From contig OX637343.1 of NCBI GenBank assembly GCA_951799405.1, positions 17,834,524-17,898,523 on the forward strand: DNA of 64,000 nucleotides. The letters are read 5' to 3'. Source of the stretch: Agapetus fuscipes. Lineage: Eukaryota > Arthropoda > Insecta > Trichoptera > Glossosomatidae. Made by a program: the position numbers and the translations under genes. The notes beneath the pieces are model-generated. The model worked only from the letters and a program-made list of their open reading frames with translations. It had not been told where the DNA came from and made no database searches. The first letter of the stretch is position 1, and each line of letters begins with the position of its first letter. This document shows, piece by piece, positions 53,838-64,000 of the stretch.

Positions 53838-54295
53838 ATCTAATTTAATCTAAGTTGCAGAGATATGCTTCATTAGGGATTAAAATTATATGTATTCTCA
53901 CAAGTGGAATCGTATAAATTCGCGCTTAAACATGCCGAATGTGGACCTATAATATAAAAACCCGAATCTCAAATGAACATACACTGCATGCAATTCTTGC
54001 CGACCTTTCCTGAAACAGGGATGACACTGGAAAAGCGAACCATTTTCTACAGCATGGGTGGTAAGCTGCATATCAATAAGTTGAGGAACATAATTCACAA
54101 ATATAATTCAGTAAATAATCAGTATAAACATCAAAAGAATTATAATTTAAGAATTAGTCAAAAACCCAAGTCCTAGCCGCCAACATTACAGATTGACCGC
54201 CATTACTTTCTGTCCTTACATACTTCTTTCATTTCATCCAGAGTCATAACTTTCTTCATACAGGCTTTCCCACGGCTTTCCTTTTATTATGACTG
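53838..54295 (-). mobile_element. RTE-like LINE 3' end with RTE-tail
   Basis: The last polymerase codons (complement GATGAAATGAAAGAAGTATG) at 54295-54178 precede a spacer of about 90 bp and the RTE-tail, 54088-53838. Confidence 0.75.
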
Positions 54296-54301
54296 TGGGT
54301 A

Positions 54302-54472
54302 TTCACCCCGGGAGCTGGAAAACCTCCACTTCAACTAAAAGTGGTTGGTGTGAAGCCGGCCCCCGTACCCGTAAAAATGAATAGGTTCCGAATCGCCACA
54401 TGCAACCCTTTCGGGGATAACGCAGGCAAGAAGTGATACTATAAATGTAGCTTAGTTGCATTGCGTTTTAAG
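54302..54472 (+). repeat. SINE-B 3' half
   Basis: GGGAGCTGGAAAACCTCCAC to GTAGCTTAGTTGCATTGCG. Confidence 0.7.
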
Positions 54473-54577
54473 TGTATTAAGAAGCCACACTTCTATCTTT
54501 ATTCTGTCGGCCACATCTCCATCTCTACCGTCACCGACGTAATAGTGGGGAAACATGTGAGGATAGGGCATTCTATA

Positions 54578-55493
54578 TCGACGGTTAAAAGGCAGTACGC
54601 AACGCAACTAAGCTACACATATAGTGTAACTTCTTGCCTGCTTTACCCCCGAAGGGCTTGCATGTGGCGATTCGGGACCTGTTTATTTTTACGGGTAAGG
54701 GGGCCGGCCTCACACCCACCACTTTCAGTAGAAGTGGGGGTCTCCCAGCTCCCGAGGGGGTTGGTTCTCATTTATTGTGAAGGCTGAGTAAACCTTGAGA
54801 TCGAACCCTTGCTCTCGGCATGGAATGCAAGGATTCTACCAATTGAGCTATCGACCTTTTTACGAGCTTGGTCGTCGTCGCTACAAAGCGGCAATTCTCA
54901 AGCAAGACCCAGTTGCTGTTAGGCTGAATGGACCTTCGGAGACCGGTCATTGGTTAAGGTTTATGAATTTTTCAACCCAGCGAAGAGCATATTGGAAAAT
55001 AAAAATGGTATATTTTTTTGTGCTCCGCCGGGATTCGAACCCACAACCTTACATTCAGAGTTCGAAGTGTTGCCACTGGACTACGGACCGGTCAAAGTGA
55101 AAACCGATATTTTGGTCAAAAATTACTTATGAATGCTATCCTACTTGAAAATTTACGCTCTTTTTAATGCGCTAACTCCCATAGCTCTACGATAATTTTT
55201 GTATTGTTTATACCCAAGCAAACAACTGCGTTTTCGATGTATGATTTTGGTGTAACCGACAAGATTTTGGCCTTTTTTGTCCTAAAGGCGCTTGTGACAT
55301 AAAAAAATCGTAAAACCACATAAATAGGAATGCCAATAAATCCTTTATTTTTCTTTAATTTTAGAGCTGTTTTGATTTTAACGATATGATAAAAAAAAAA
55401 GTTATACCATTTTTCTGCAATGTCAAACTTTAAACTGCTCTCCTGAACAATTTAGTTTATGTCGCTTATGCCCTACTGCCTTTTAACCGTCGA
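54578..55493. mobile_element. DNA transposon with TCGACGGTTAAAAGGCAG termini, copy 1
   Basis: TCGACGGTTAAAAGGCAGTA at the left mirrors TACTGCCTTTTAACCGTCGA at the right, with TATA on both sides (54574-54577, 55494-55497). A composite SINE (54597-55093) is inserted near the left end. No transposase. Superfamily not assigned. Confidence 0.7.
54597..55093 (-). mobile_element. Composite SINE-A/SINE-B unit
   Basis: Read on the minus strand: SINE-A tRNA half (GACCGGTCCGTAGTCCAGTG) to GACCAAGCTCGTAAAAAGGTC, then SINE-B with the same deletion after GGTTCGATCTCAAGG, to the TTGCGTTGCG end at 54597. Confidence 0.8.
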
Positions 55494-55499
55494 TATAAA

Positions 55500-56205
55500 T
55501 GCATGTAAAGTATGTGGCTGGAGTAATGTGTGCGGATATAGACTATCAACTTATTTATACACTTTTACATAAAAGCCGAAAGCTTTTTGGCTTCGGTTTT
55601 ATTCGCCATGTTTCGGTTAAGCTTGTCTAGGCGCGGTAAAATTTTACTAAAAGTTGAAGAACGATTGTACCCTTCACTCTTTCGTCATTTCACTAGGAGT
55701 GGTGAAAGTCGTATCTTCTTTACCACTAGTAAAAAACACTACAACAACTTTCCTCTATAATCCACCACCTATAATCTAAGTTGCAAAGATATATAGGCAT
55801 TAAAGGCTTATACTCTATGCACGCTCACAGACAGACACGTGTAATTTCAAGTTAACACATGCTGAATGTTCACTTACAAAAAACAAAAAAACCTTGCATC
55901 TCCTGCCGCTTTTCCCTTTAAACGTAGTTTCAGTTTTTCCATGTTGTATCAAAACTATTGAGATTATTATAAAAATGACTTATAGGATGATAAACATTGC
56001 ATAATTCTGTAATTTAAAAGAACAATATTTCTAAAATATAGCACACACGAAAAAAAAGTGTTTTTTTTTTTTAAATATTTTCTTGTTGTGCCAATTTTTA
56101 AGTAATATATTGTTTTAACCTTTTAAGTTTAGATAAGAAATAATAAACAAGCTAGATTTTTTTCAATACTTTCACTCTTTTGCCTTGGCCCTAGATAAAA
56201 AGTTT
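55500..56205. other. Intergenic DNA with one diverged RTE-tail
   Basis: 55760-55930 (-) is a decayed RTE-tail. 55570-55605 forms a small hairpin (AAAGCCGAAAGC / GCTTCGGTTTT). Nothing else recognised. Confidence 0.4.
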
Positions 56206-56450
56206 AACAGAGCTATTTTTAGACATTTTAGTCGTCCGTTGAGCCCACGCTTTGATAAACTAATGATGCTTGGGCTGGAAGTCTCATCACCACGGTCATT
56301 CTTACCTACCGAGTTTCGTTTATATTTGTATGAAGTATAATCAGCTGTTCACTTGCAGCCATCTTGGATTGACAGGTCTTCATAAAAACGCATTAGTTTG
56401 TCAAAGGGTGGGCTCAATGGACGACTAAAATGTCTTAAGAGTAGTACCGC
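56206..56450. mobile_element. Palindromic MITE, full length with outer arms
   Basis: TTTTTAGACATTTTAGTCGT and ACGACTAAAATGTCTTAAGA extend the arms beyond the CTCATCACCACGGTCATTC core; centre CAGCCATCTTGGATTGACAG. Confidence 0.8.
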
Positions 56451-56508
56451 ACGAAACAAAAACGGCAGATTTAGGTTATAAACCACTCTTAAATTCTGTA
56501 CCTTAGAG

Positions 56509-57050
56509 CAGCGGTTCCCGAATTCTTTTGTCTACGGAACCCTTTTTGGCTCACCGTTTTTGTGCGGAACCCTAGCTAGGCCCTAGAGTCTAGTAGGGCC
56601 TAGAGCTCAAGTAAGAAGTAAACTAACTGTAACATCGTTTTTTACGTGAGATCACACCATACTGAGGCTTTTTGGCTTGGTGTTCGCATCTTGTAAGTAT
56701 AGTTTGACTTTAAAAGAAAGACTTTTTAAGATAAAAATATTTAATTAGTTATTACAAAAAGATATTTACTTTAGTTAGATGAACTTAATGTGAAGAATGA
56801 AATCTTTTCATAGATAGGTACCTAAACTAAACGGAATTTCGGAATACAGTATTTTAAATTAAGATAAAAATTACGTTCATTTATAAAATTACCATATCTA
56901 TATCTAAATATATCAAAGGTACGAGTAAAGCGATTTAAAATAGCTAGAATTAGAAAAAAAAAACATCGAAATCTTGAATATTTTCGCGGAACCCCTGAGA
57001 GCCTTCTACGGAACCCCAGGGTTCCGCGGAACACCATTCGGGAACCGCTG
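56509..57050. mobile_element. hAT-like element (CAGCGGTTCCCGAA)
   Basis: CAGCGGTTCCCGAATTCTTT and ATTCGGGAACCGCTG ends; flanks CCTTAGAG and CATTGGAG agree at 6 of 8 positions. The body is AT-rich, without a transposase. Confidence 0.75.
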
Positions 57051-57239
57051 CATTGGAGCATAAACAACGGAAGTCCACTTTTTTGCATTTTTGAGTTAAT
57101 GATGCAGAAATTATTATAATTAGCTGTTCTATAAGTGGTAAAAATATTGGAGTCCTCGGACTCATAGTTACTGAGATATCAAGTGTAATAAATATGGGAT
57201 GCACATAAAAGTGCGAGCATAAACCACGGAAGTTCCACA

Positions 57240-57735
57240 TACAGCAAGACTCATATTCGGGATTCCCAAATTCGCTCACATCACCCCGCTGTTAAAAAAA
57301 CTTCATTGGCTTCGTTTCCCGGAGAGGGTGGTCTTCCGTGTTTGTTTAATGGTATATAAAGCCATCAATGGCTTGGCCCCACCTTATCTGGCTGATATGA
57401 TTTCACCTGTTGAAATGGGTGTTAGGAGGCAGACACTCAGATCTGCGGGTGATGGAGTAGTCAATTTGGTTCAGCCGCGCCGTCAGATTCGTACAAACTT
57501 CGGAGACCGCGCTTTCAGTGTTGCGGGGCCGGTGGAGTGGAACAGACTGCCACCCGGAGTGAAGAACTCCAAATCTGTGGGTGTATTTCGAGGAGCACTC
57601 AAGGCACACTTGTTTAGAAAGTCTTATCCATGATCGGAGAGGGCCCTTGAGGTGTGACACACACAAAAACGGCGCTCTCTTATCATGTGTAATTTAAAAT
57701 AAATCAGCCTGTTATTATTATTATTATACGTTGTT
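57240..57735 (+). mobile_element. CR1-like LINE 3' end
   Basis: The frame 57328-57633 continues [38 protein letters not shown] and LKAHLFRKSYP, then the GAGGGCCCTTGAGGTGTGAC tail and (TTA)n. It is a close relative of the copy at 15565. Confidence 0.85.
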
Positions 57736-58181
57736 CACATTACTTCACATTAAATAAATATCGATAAAAGAAGATAAACAGTTTTTACAGATCAAAAATA
57801 TCTCGTCTAGTTTAGAAGTTATGATGGTTTAAAGTGCACATTTTCACTAAAACTCGTCTCCTGCACATTTTACTAAATGTGACTACCGTTGTTTATGCTC
57901 TAAGGTACAGAATTATAGATTCATAAGTATGCTTAACTAAGCCACCGACAAGTGAAAAGTCCCATAGTTCTCGCGTGATTCAGAGAGAACGCTGAGCTGA
58001 GCTTAGAGCGATACTTAAGTGACGCTTAATGTTTGTACTGAGCCTTATCATGCTACCACGCGTGCCAACTTTCGCGGGGAAAATTTAAATCAACCGGATT
58101 AGGGTTTAAATTTCAAACTGTGTTCCAGAACATTCTATCTGTATTTATTCTACAATCTACAATCTAAGCTGCAAATATATG

Positions 58182-59137
58182 TCGACGGTTAAAAAGCAGT
58201 AGGGCATAAGCGACATTATGGTCAAAAATGAGTTAGTAATTAATTGCACCTAAATTATATAATGTCCTAAGTAATGAATTGGAAGATATCTTGAGCCTGA
58301 GTCCTGCAGTTTTCAAAGGATATATCAGAAAGTGGGTTGTGGATAAGGAGATCATTAAAAATGTACTAAATAATTGTAAAATGAAAAATTATTACTTGTG
58401 TCTAATGAGCTTCTGAACTAGATAAAAAATATAAACTGATAAACTTATAAAAACTTATGAAAACTGAAAAAAACTTATAAACTGAATTATTCATTTTATT
58501 TTATTTTTTTACTAAATAGGTTTATTGTATTACTGATTTTTCTCTTCTATCTTTTTGTTTCATTTTATTATTGTTTTTTCTTTCTTTCACCAAAAATTTC
58601 AACTTTATCTCTTTTCTATAAAAGTTTTTTGTTTTTCCTTTTTCTGTAGATATAGATAGTAATTAAAATTTTCAACTTTTACTTTTATCATACTGGTATA
58701 CCCACGCACAGGCTATGCCTATGTGGGTTTCTCTTTTAAGTTTTTTTGAAAATGTGTATAATTATCTGTATTTTTGAAGAGGAATATTAATAAAAAAAAA
58801 TAAAAATGCTATCCTACTTAAAAAATTTCGCTCTTTTAATGCGCTAACTCCCATAGCTCTACCTAGATTTTTGTGTTGTTTATGCCCAAGCAAACAACCC
58901 GACAAGATTTTGGCCTTTTTTGTTCTAAAGGCGCTTGTGACATAAAAAAAATCGTAAAACCACATTAATAGGAATGCCAACAAATGCTTTTATTTTTTTA
59001 ATTTAGAGCTGCTTTGATTTTAACGACATGATAAAAAATAAAAAAGTTATGCCATTTTTCTGCAATCTCAAACTTTAAACTGCTCTCATGAACAATTTAG
59101 TTTATGTCGCTTATGCCCTATTGCCTTTAACCGTCGA
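58182..59137. mobile_element. DNA transposon with TCGACGGTTAAAAGGCAG termini, copy 2
   Basis: Same ends as the copy at 54578; 58800-59130 matches 55130-55490 closely. A LINE fragment (about 58245-58805) is inserted. Confidence 0.7.
58245..58805 (+). mobile_element. Jockey/CR1-like LINE 3' end
   Basis: VFKGYIRKWVVDKEIIKNVL then a stop is compatible with a polymerase C-terminus. The 3'UTR has CGCACAGGCTATGCCTATGT and ends in a poly-A tract near 58790-58804. Confidence 0.5.
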
Positions 59138-59289
59138 TATATCCTAGCAACTTGGTGTTGCAAGCACATCTGGGTCCTCGCACAGAATGGCGGTTTGATT
59201 TCTCACTGTAAACACGACAATACTAATCCAAAGGCCAGCGTTGTTTCTAGTACAGCAGATCCTGTAAGAAGATCACAGCGACTAGCCAA

Positions 59290-59400
59290 CCGCTGATAAT
59301 GCCCATCGGAGCAATGGGCGAAACTGTCCGGAAAGAATCAACCAGACCACGGCTACATAGCCCGAATAAAGTGATTAACTTATTATTAAATCATTAAATA
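59290..59400 (+). ncRNA. Penelope-like end with hammerhead-like motif
   Basis: 59293-59330: stem I CCG/CGG, core CUGAUAA plus U, stem II GCCCAU/AUGGGC, GAA, then ACUGU, C. The G of CUGANGA is A here. The flank CAGACCACGGCTACATAGCC matches the Penelope-like end at 2343. Confidence 0.45.
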
Positions 59401-59404
59401 ATTA

Positions 59405-60095
59405 TAAGTGATCAAACGCAAACGCTAGTAAGCTACACACATAGTGTAACTTCTTGGCCTCTTGGGACCCATTTATTTTTACGTGATACCTACTACAATC
59501 TTGTCGCATTGCGCGAGTGCAACCTATTTATTTTCACTGTTAAGGAGTCAACCCTTACGCCAAACACTTTCACTGAATTAGGGGTTTCTCTGCTCCCGAA
59601 AAAGCATCTTTACATAAAAGTATCATTATGAAAATGAGGCTCAAATCATATCCAGAATAAATAATTGGAATACGGTGCAAAAAATCGTTTTATCTGTGTA
59701 AAGTCTTAGGTTCCATCTCTTTCTTTCTTTGTATTTTCTCGCGGATAGAAAGGGACGAGACGAAGGTCGTATGTTCGCAGCCCTCGGGAACAATCAGTCC
59801 CTGTTTTTTATTCCGCGGTGGGACAGCAGAATATTTAGGTGGTCCGTGACCAAATAACAATTTGGGAATCGTGCGGTTCTCAAAGTTTATGGCTCTCTAT
59901 CTGCGTCATATCTGCGAGATGGAACATAAACGCAATTAAGCTACACAAACAGTGCAACTTTTTGACTGCCTTATATCCGAAGGGGTCGCATGTGTCGATT
60001 CGGGACCTTTTTATTAAGTTTTTCGGAAGGAAGTTGAAGGTTTTTGGAAGATTGATTTTAAAGATTTTCAGTTGAAGGTTTAACCAGCTCCCAGG
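59405..60095 (-). repeat. SINE-B fragments
   Basis: 59405-59600 and 59925-60095 both start (on +) with AAGCTACACA-type sequence of the SINE-B end and continue into degraded bodies (AACCTATTTATTTTCACTG; CGAAGGGGTCGCATGTG). Confidence 0.55.
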
Positions 60096-60377
60096 CATTG
60101 CAGTCCCTTTATATAGGTACAACAGAGATCTTTCTTGTATAGGTATTCCAGATTATTTGATATCTGTTCTAGATTACACTAGTCAGCTCTTCATGTACCT
60201 TTCTACTACCATCATGAATCATACTGGACTGTTCTACACACACTATTGTACCTGCACAGGCATACGTAGGTACTTCAAAGTTCTTAGTTCGTAACACTAG
60301 CACCATCATACTAGTGCCAGACTGTTCTACGTATGCATGTACAGTCGCACATAGTTATTCGAAGTTCGTCACAATAC

Positions 60378-60836
60378 TGTTATGTTTTTAGGGTTCAAAT
60401 AGTCTTCAAATAAAAAAAAACTGGTCTTCTGTACAGGATATTTATTTTACACTTAGATGTATTTAACAATTTATATTTATTTTTTACAATTCACATTTAT
60501 GGTTTAGCAATTTACATTTATTTCACAGATGGTTTGTGTTCACTTATACTGTCTTTCGGGTTTAGAAGAAGAGTGTCGTATGAAGACTATCTCCTGCAAG
60601 CCGTTCGCGGCTTTTTATACTCCAGCGATAGTAGTTACTAGAAGCCAATTTAGCTGGAACCTTCGAGAGAACGCTCTTCCAAAAGCTTCAAGTACATAAT
60701 GGTGATGATTGCTAGTAACTTTCTTATAATATCTCTTTACCCTAGGTACTTGTAATAATTAATCCTACTTATATACAGCTACAAATGTTATATCTGCCTA
60801 TCAAAATATTTATGTGTATTTGCTATTTACATAACA
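60378..60836 (-). mobile_element. Solo LTR, 459 bp, with ATAC duplication
   Basis: Begins TGTTATG and ends CATAACA, flanked by ATAC at 60374-60377 and 60837-60840. On the minus strand GGAGTATAAAAAGCCGCG is a strong TATA box with an initiator region. No internal coding sequence. The termini resemble those of the LTR at 39643, but the interior does not. Confidence 0.75.
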
Positions 60837-60845
60837 ATACATACA

Positions 60846-61087
60846 GTACCCTAAGTACGAGTTGCAAAACTTGAGTAATGTTAAGTTTACGGCAATTATT
60901 AAAGAGGGATTTCACCCAAAATCTGCCGTTTTTGTTTGTTTGACCTAGATTTTCTTCATCACTGTAACTCTTTTGCTAAGACCACAAAGTGTAAGAAACA
61001 AAAACGGCAGATTTTGGGAGAAATCACGCTTTAATATTTTCCGTAAACTTTACTTTTCTCAAGTTTTGCAACTCGTACTAAGGGTAC
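60846..61087. mobile_element. Foldback MITE (GTACCCTAAGTACGAG)
   Basis: GTACCCTAAGTACGAGTTGC and GCAACTCGTACTAAGGGTAC start arms of about 90 bp that include AAAATCTGCCGTTTTTGTTT. One arm also occurs at 38598. Confidence 0.8.
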
Positions 61088-61379
61088 AGGACAGGTATGA
61101 GGAGGGTTTTCAGAACTTCCACTTTTTGTCCGACCTCCAGACAGTTTGAGGTTCCCCGTAGTGTTTATTGGATATATTTGTGGAGGCCTCTGTATGGCTC
61201 GGGTAATGTGGGATTTAGGCAAAAGATATTGCCAGGAAAATTGCTAGTTATTATCCCCAAAGCTGAGCCAATAAAATACATCACTTCTTCATATTATTTT
61301 CTTATGCTAAAACGAAACACAGACAACAACTGAATCTACTTTCATTGTATTTGCATTCAAAATTGAACCGTGGTAATCC

Positions 61380-61458
61380 ATGGATGTTATGGATATCCTT
61401 TAGATGGATATGGATATCCTTAAGGTGGAAATGGATATCCTTGAGATGGATATGTGAT
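61380..61458. repeat. Short tandem repeat of GGATATCCTT
   Basis: Three to four units of about 24 bp with ATGGATATCCTTNAGATGG. Confidence 0.75.
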
Positions 61459-61598
61459 GGACCGGTCCGTAGTCTAGTAGTTATATATTTAATTATTAAA
61501 ACCCATTCATTCTAAACTCTATTCAGTCTTGCTTCTCAGATAATCTAGCTAATGAAAATTTCACCAAATTTTCAGAAAACAACAACACAAACACAAAC

Positions 61599-62085
61599 AG
61601 ACCGGTCCGTAGTCCAGTGGTAACACTTCTGACTCGTAAATGGAAGGTTGTGGGTTCGAATCCTGGCGGAGCACAAAAATATACCATTTATATTTGCAAA
61701 TTTGCTCTTCGCTGGGTTGAAAAATTCATAAACCTTTACCGTTGACCTGTCACCAAAGGTCCATCCAGCCTTACAGCAACTGGGTCTTGCTTGAGAATTG
61801 GCGCTTTGTAGCGACGACGACCAAAGTCGTAAAAAGGTCGATAGCTCAATTGGTAGAATGCTTGCATTCCATGCCGAGAGCAAGGGTTCGATCTCAAGGT
61901 TTACTCAGCCTTCACAAGAAATGAGAACCAGCCCTCTCGGGATCTGGGAAATCCCCACTCAACTGAAGTGGTTGGCGTAAGGCCGGCCCTCTTACCTGTA
62001 AAAATAAATAGGTTCAACTCGCCACGTGCGACCCCTTGGGGGCTAACGCGGCAAGAAGTTACACTATATGTGTAGCTTAGTGGAG
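61599..62085 (+). mobile_element. Composite SINE-A/SINE-B unit leading a tandem array
   Basis: SINE-A tRNA half from GACCGGTCCGTAGTCCAGTG to CAAAGTCGTAAAAAGGTCG at 61841, then SINE-B, complete with its A box, deleted after the B box. Confidence 0.8.
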
Positions 62086-62680
62086 TTTTTTTTATATGCC
62101 TCGATGTAAAACACGCGCCTGATTTGAAGTAGAATGCTTGCATTCCATGCCGAGAGCAAGGGTTCGATCTCAAGGTTTACTCAGCCTTCACAAGAAATAA
62201 GAACCAGCCCTCTCGGGATCTGGGAAATCCCCACTCAACTGAAGTGGTTGGCGTAAGGCCGGCCCTCTTACCTGTAAAAATAAATAGGTTCAACTCGCCA
62301 CGTGCGACCCCTTGGGGGCTAACGCGGCAAGAAGTTACACTATATGTGTAGCTTAGTGGAGTTTTTTTTATATGCCTCGATGTAAAACACGCGCCTGATT
62401 TGAAGTAGAATGCTTGCATTCCATGCCGAGAGCAAGGGTTCGATCTCAAGGTTAACTCAGCCTTTACAAGAAATGAGAACCAGCCCTCTCGGGATCTGGG
62501 AAATTCCCACTCAACTGAAGTGGTTGGCGTAAGGCCGGCCCTCTTACCTGTAAAAATAAATAGGTTCAACTCGCCACGTGCGACCCCTTCGGGCTAACGC
62601 GTCAAGAAGTTACACTATATGTGTAGCTTAGTGGAGTTTTTTTTATATGCCTCGATGTAAAACACGCGCCTGATTTGAAG
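61853..62680 (+). repeat. Tandem trimer of a SINE-B-derived 276-bp unit
   Basis: GTAGAATGCTTGCATTCC begins at 61853, 62129 and 62405, spaced exactly 276 bp, with a 275-bp third unit. Each ends in ACACGCGCCTGATTTGAA. Units 2 and 3 lack the A box. Confidence 0.9.
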
Positions 62681-63227
62681 TACCTACCCAATATCATTAA
62701 TCCTTTGTAAGGTCACTCATCGGCAGTGATGGTCAACATTGAGATTTTGTTGCCCAGATAGCGTCCGGTATTCGTGTCACTATTGTATACGCTTAGTATA
62801 AAATTCTACACGAAAACGTAACATCTGCGTTTTATAAAAAAAAAAACCTAGAAGTTTAACTACACCATTTGGGAATGTGTGAAATAATTATTTCACACAT
62901 TATGATTTGTTTTCACAGGTATGGGAGGCAGCTCCTCGCTACAGCAGGACCATTTTTTATTTGTATGTTATTTGTTCGACTTAAAAGTTTATTTGGAGAT
63001 CAGCTCATGGCAGTCTAATGCAAAAAACAGAGCCAATTTTTCGTTTGTTGTTTGATCGACTTCAAAGTTTTTACAATTTACTTGGAGGGTAACCTACACG
63101 TTTCTTGAATATTTCGTCAAAATCTGAATAACGGTTCAACAAGGCATTGAGATAATTTTTTCTATACATTTTATGTATAAAAAATAATGTTATTATGAGT
63201 AGAAAACCGCCTTCCTTTCACTGCTGT
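62681..63227. other. Intergenic DNA, nothing recognised
   Basis: No gene or repeat seen. A palindromic GTGTGAAATAATTATTTCAC lies at 62877-62897. Confidence 0.4.
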
Positions 63228-63412
63228 CCTTTCCTGTTTCAGGGAAGGTCGGCAAGAGTTGCAGGGCTTATGTTCATTTGAGATTGGGTTTTTATATTGT
63301 AGGTCCACATGCGGCATGTGTTAGCGCGAAATTATACATGTCTACTTGTGGGAATGCATTTAATATAAATCTTAAATGATATATATCTTAGCAGCTTAGA
63401 TTAGATTAGATT
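63228..63412 (+). repeat. RTE-tail copy
   Basis: TTTCCTGTTTCAGGGAAGGT to CAGCTTAGATTAGATTAG; truncated at its 5' end. Confidence 0.8.
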
Positions 63413-63533
63413 AGAAGAGCATATTTGAAAATAAAAATGGTTGGTATAATTTTTGTGCTCCGCCGGGATTCGAACCCAAGACCTACTATTTACGAGTCAG
63501 AAGTGTTAACCACTAGGCTGCGGACCGGTGTAT
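63412..63533 (-). repeat. SINE-A tRNA-half fragment
   Basis: On the minus strand CCGGTCCGCAGCCTAGTGG and GGTTCGAATCCCGGCGGAGC. Confidence 0.8.
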
Positions 63534-63827
63534 GAATATTTCAGAAACCAGCGCCTCTAGTGAGTGTTCAAGTTTTCATACATTTTTGGTAAAACTCTAT
63601 GGTTGAATTTTGACGTCAGATTTAACAGAGGAGGTTGTGATATTATTTGGGTTAATGTCAGTTGGTGATTTCCTCCCACATCCGTCACTGTCAGCCGGCG
63701 CCATTGTTGTGCCACAAAATGGCGCCCGCAATGATTGACCATCACTGCTCTACCTAGTGGACTGTAACTCTGCAGTGATTTATAACCTTTCATACTGGAA
63801 TTGCAGCCAAAAAGGAGTTGTACTGTA

Positions 63828-64000
63828 TGTAGTTAGGTTTAAGTTAGAATTACGGTCGTTTGACATTTTGACAATTATATTAATTTTTAAAACTGAACAA
63901 TTTCAAAACTTAATTTAAATCGGATATTTAACGAACCGTTTAGAGAGAACTTACATCATTCTCGACGTTTCGTCAGCGACGTAGCCGACGTCTTCAGGAG
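63828..64000 (+). mobile_element. Palindromic hammerhead-like element, copy 4, cut by window edge
   Basis: GTTAGGTTTAAGTTAGAATT, ACGGTCGTTTGACATTTTG and the left arm to ...GACGTCTTCAGGAG at 64000. The minus-strand motif (63955-64000) has stem II GUCGGC/GCUGAC. Confidence 0.8.

Noticed and set aside
62177..62569. A 130-codon repetitive protein gene
   Set aside because: The frame simply runs through tandem SINE-B-derived 276-bp units.
61841..62680. A CRISPR array
   Set aside because: Units are 276 bp, contiguous and SINE-derived, without spacers; the genome is eukaryotic.

Overview
The window is animal nuclear DNA: two conserved genes on the + strand with spliced exons, AT-rich introns and a very heavy load of nested transposable elements. 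A piece that looks like an R1-type LINE, several Penelope-like sequences, CR1-, L2- and RTE-like LINE 3' ends and hAT and Harbinger relics point to an arthropod, most likely an insect. The order cannot be read from the sequence alone. Exons are strikingly GC-rich against AT-rich surroundings.

Layout. 1-9158 holds the last six coding exons of the HECT ubiquitin ligase TRIP12 (ctrip in flies), the gene running in from the left, with its 3'UTR and polyA signals to about 9680. 9680-18600 is intergenic and built of LINE ends, foldback elements and a diverged local repeat. 18892-30551 is a complete four-exon gene for the Golgi Qb-SNARE membrin (GOSR2), whose 5.9 kb second intron holds two CR1/L2-type LINE ends and a 1.74 kb Penelope-like element. 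From 30.7 kb to the end I recognise no host gene. That half is a mosaic of SINEs, LINE tails, DNA-transposon remnants, two solo LTRs and a 58-bp minisatellite, with a CpG-rich island at 53.56-53.83 kb that might be a promoter or first exon. The two genes share no evident pathway: one is a nuclear protein-turnover enzyme, the other works in ER-Golgi membrane fusion.

Repeat names used below. SINE-A is a 5S rRNA + tRNA dimeric SINE. SINE-B is a tRNA-derived SINE with A and B boxes and a TTGCG-type tail. SINE-C is a tRNA-derived SINE beginning GGTGTTATGGCCGAG. RTE-tail is a roughly 250-bp repeat ending in (ATTAG)n, which several copies show to be the 3' end of a LINE.

The most interesting system is a set of Penelope-like retroelements and small foldback derivatives carrying hammerhead-ribozyme-like motifs. 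An inverted-repeat Penelope element (23733-25472, 12-bp target duplication) bears the motif in its arms. A palindromic non-autonomous family (25.99, 32.87, 48.77 and 63.83 kb) carries it in both arms, with target duplications of about 11-16 bp and compatible base changes in the putative stem II. Unrelated loci (32.55, 53.18, 59.30 kb) show the same architecture with different stems. Every copy has one extra nucleotide between the CUGANGA-like core and stem II, so whether they cleave is open.

Other notable structures are the 5S-tRNA SINE sharing its 3' tail with a CR1-like LINE, a recurrent SINE-A/SINE-B fusion with one conserved junction, a tandem trimer grown from that fusion, and two hAT elements with perfect 8-bp duplications that both carry SINE-C.
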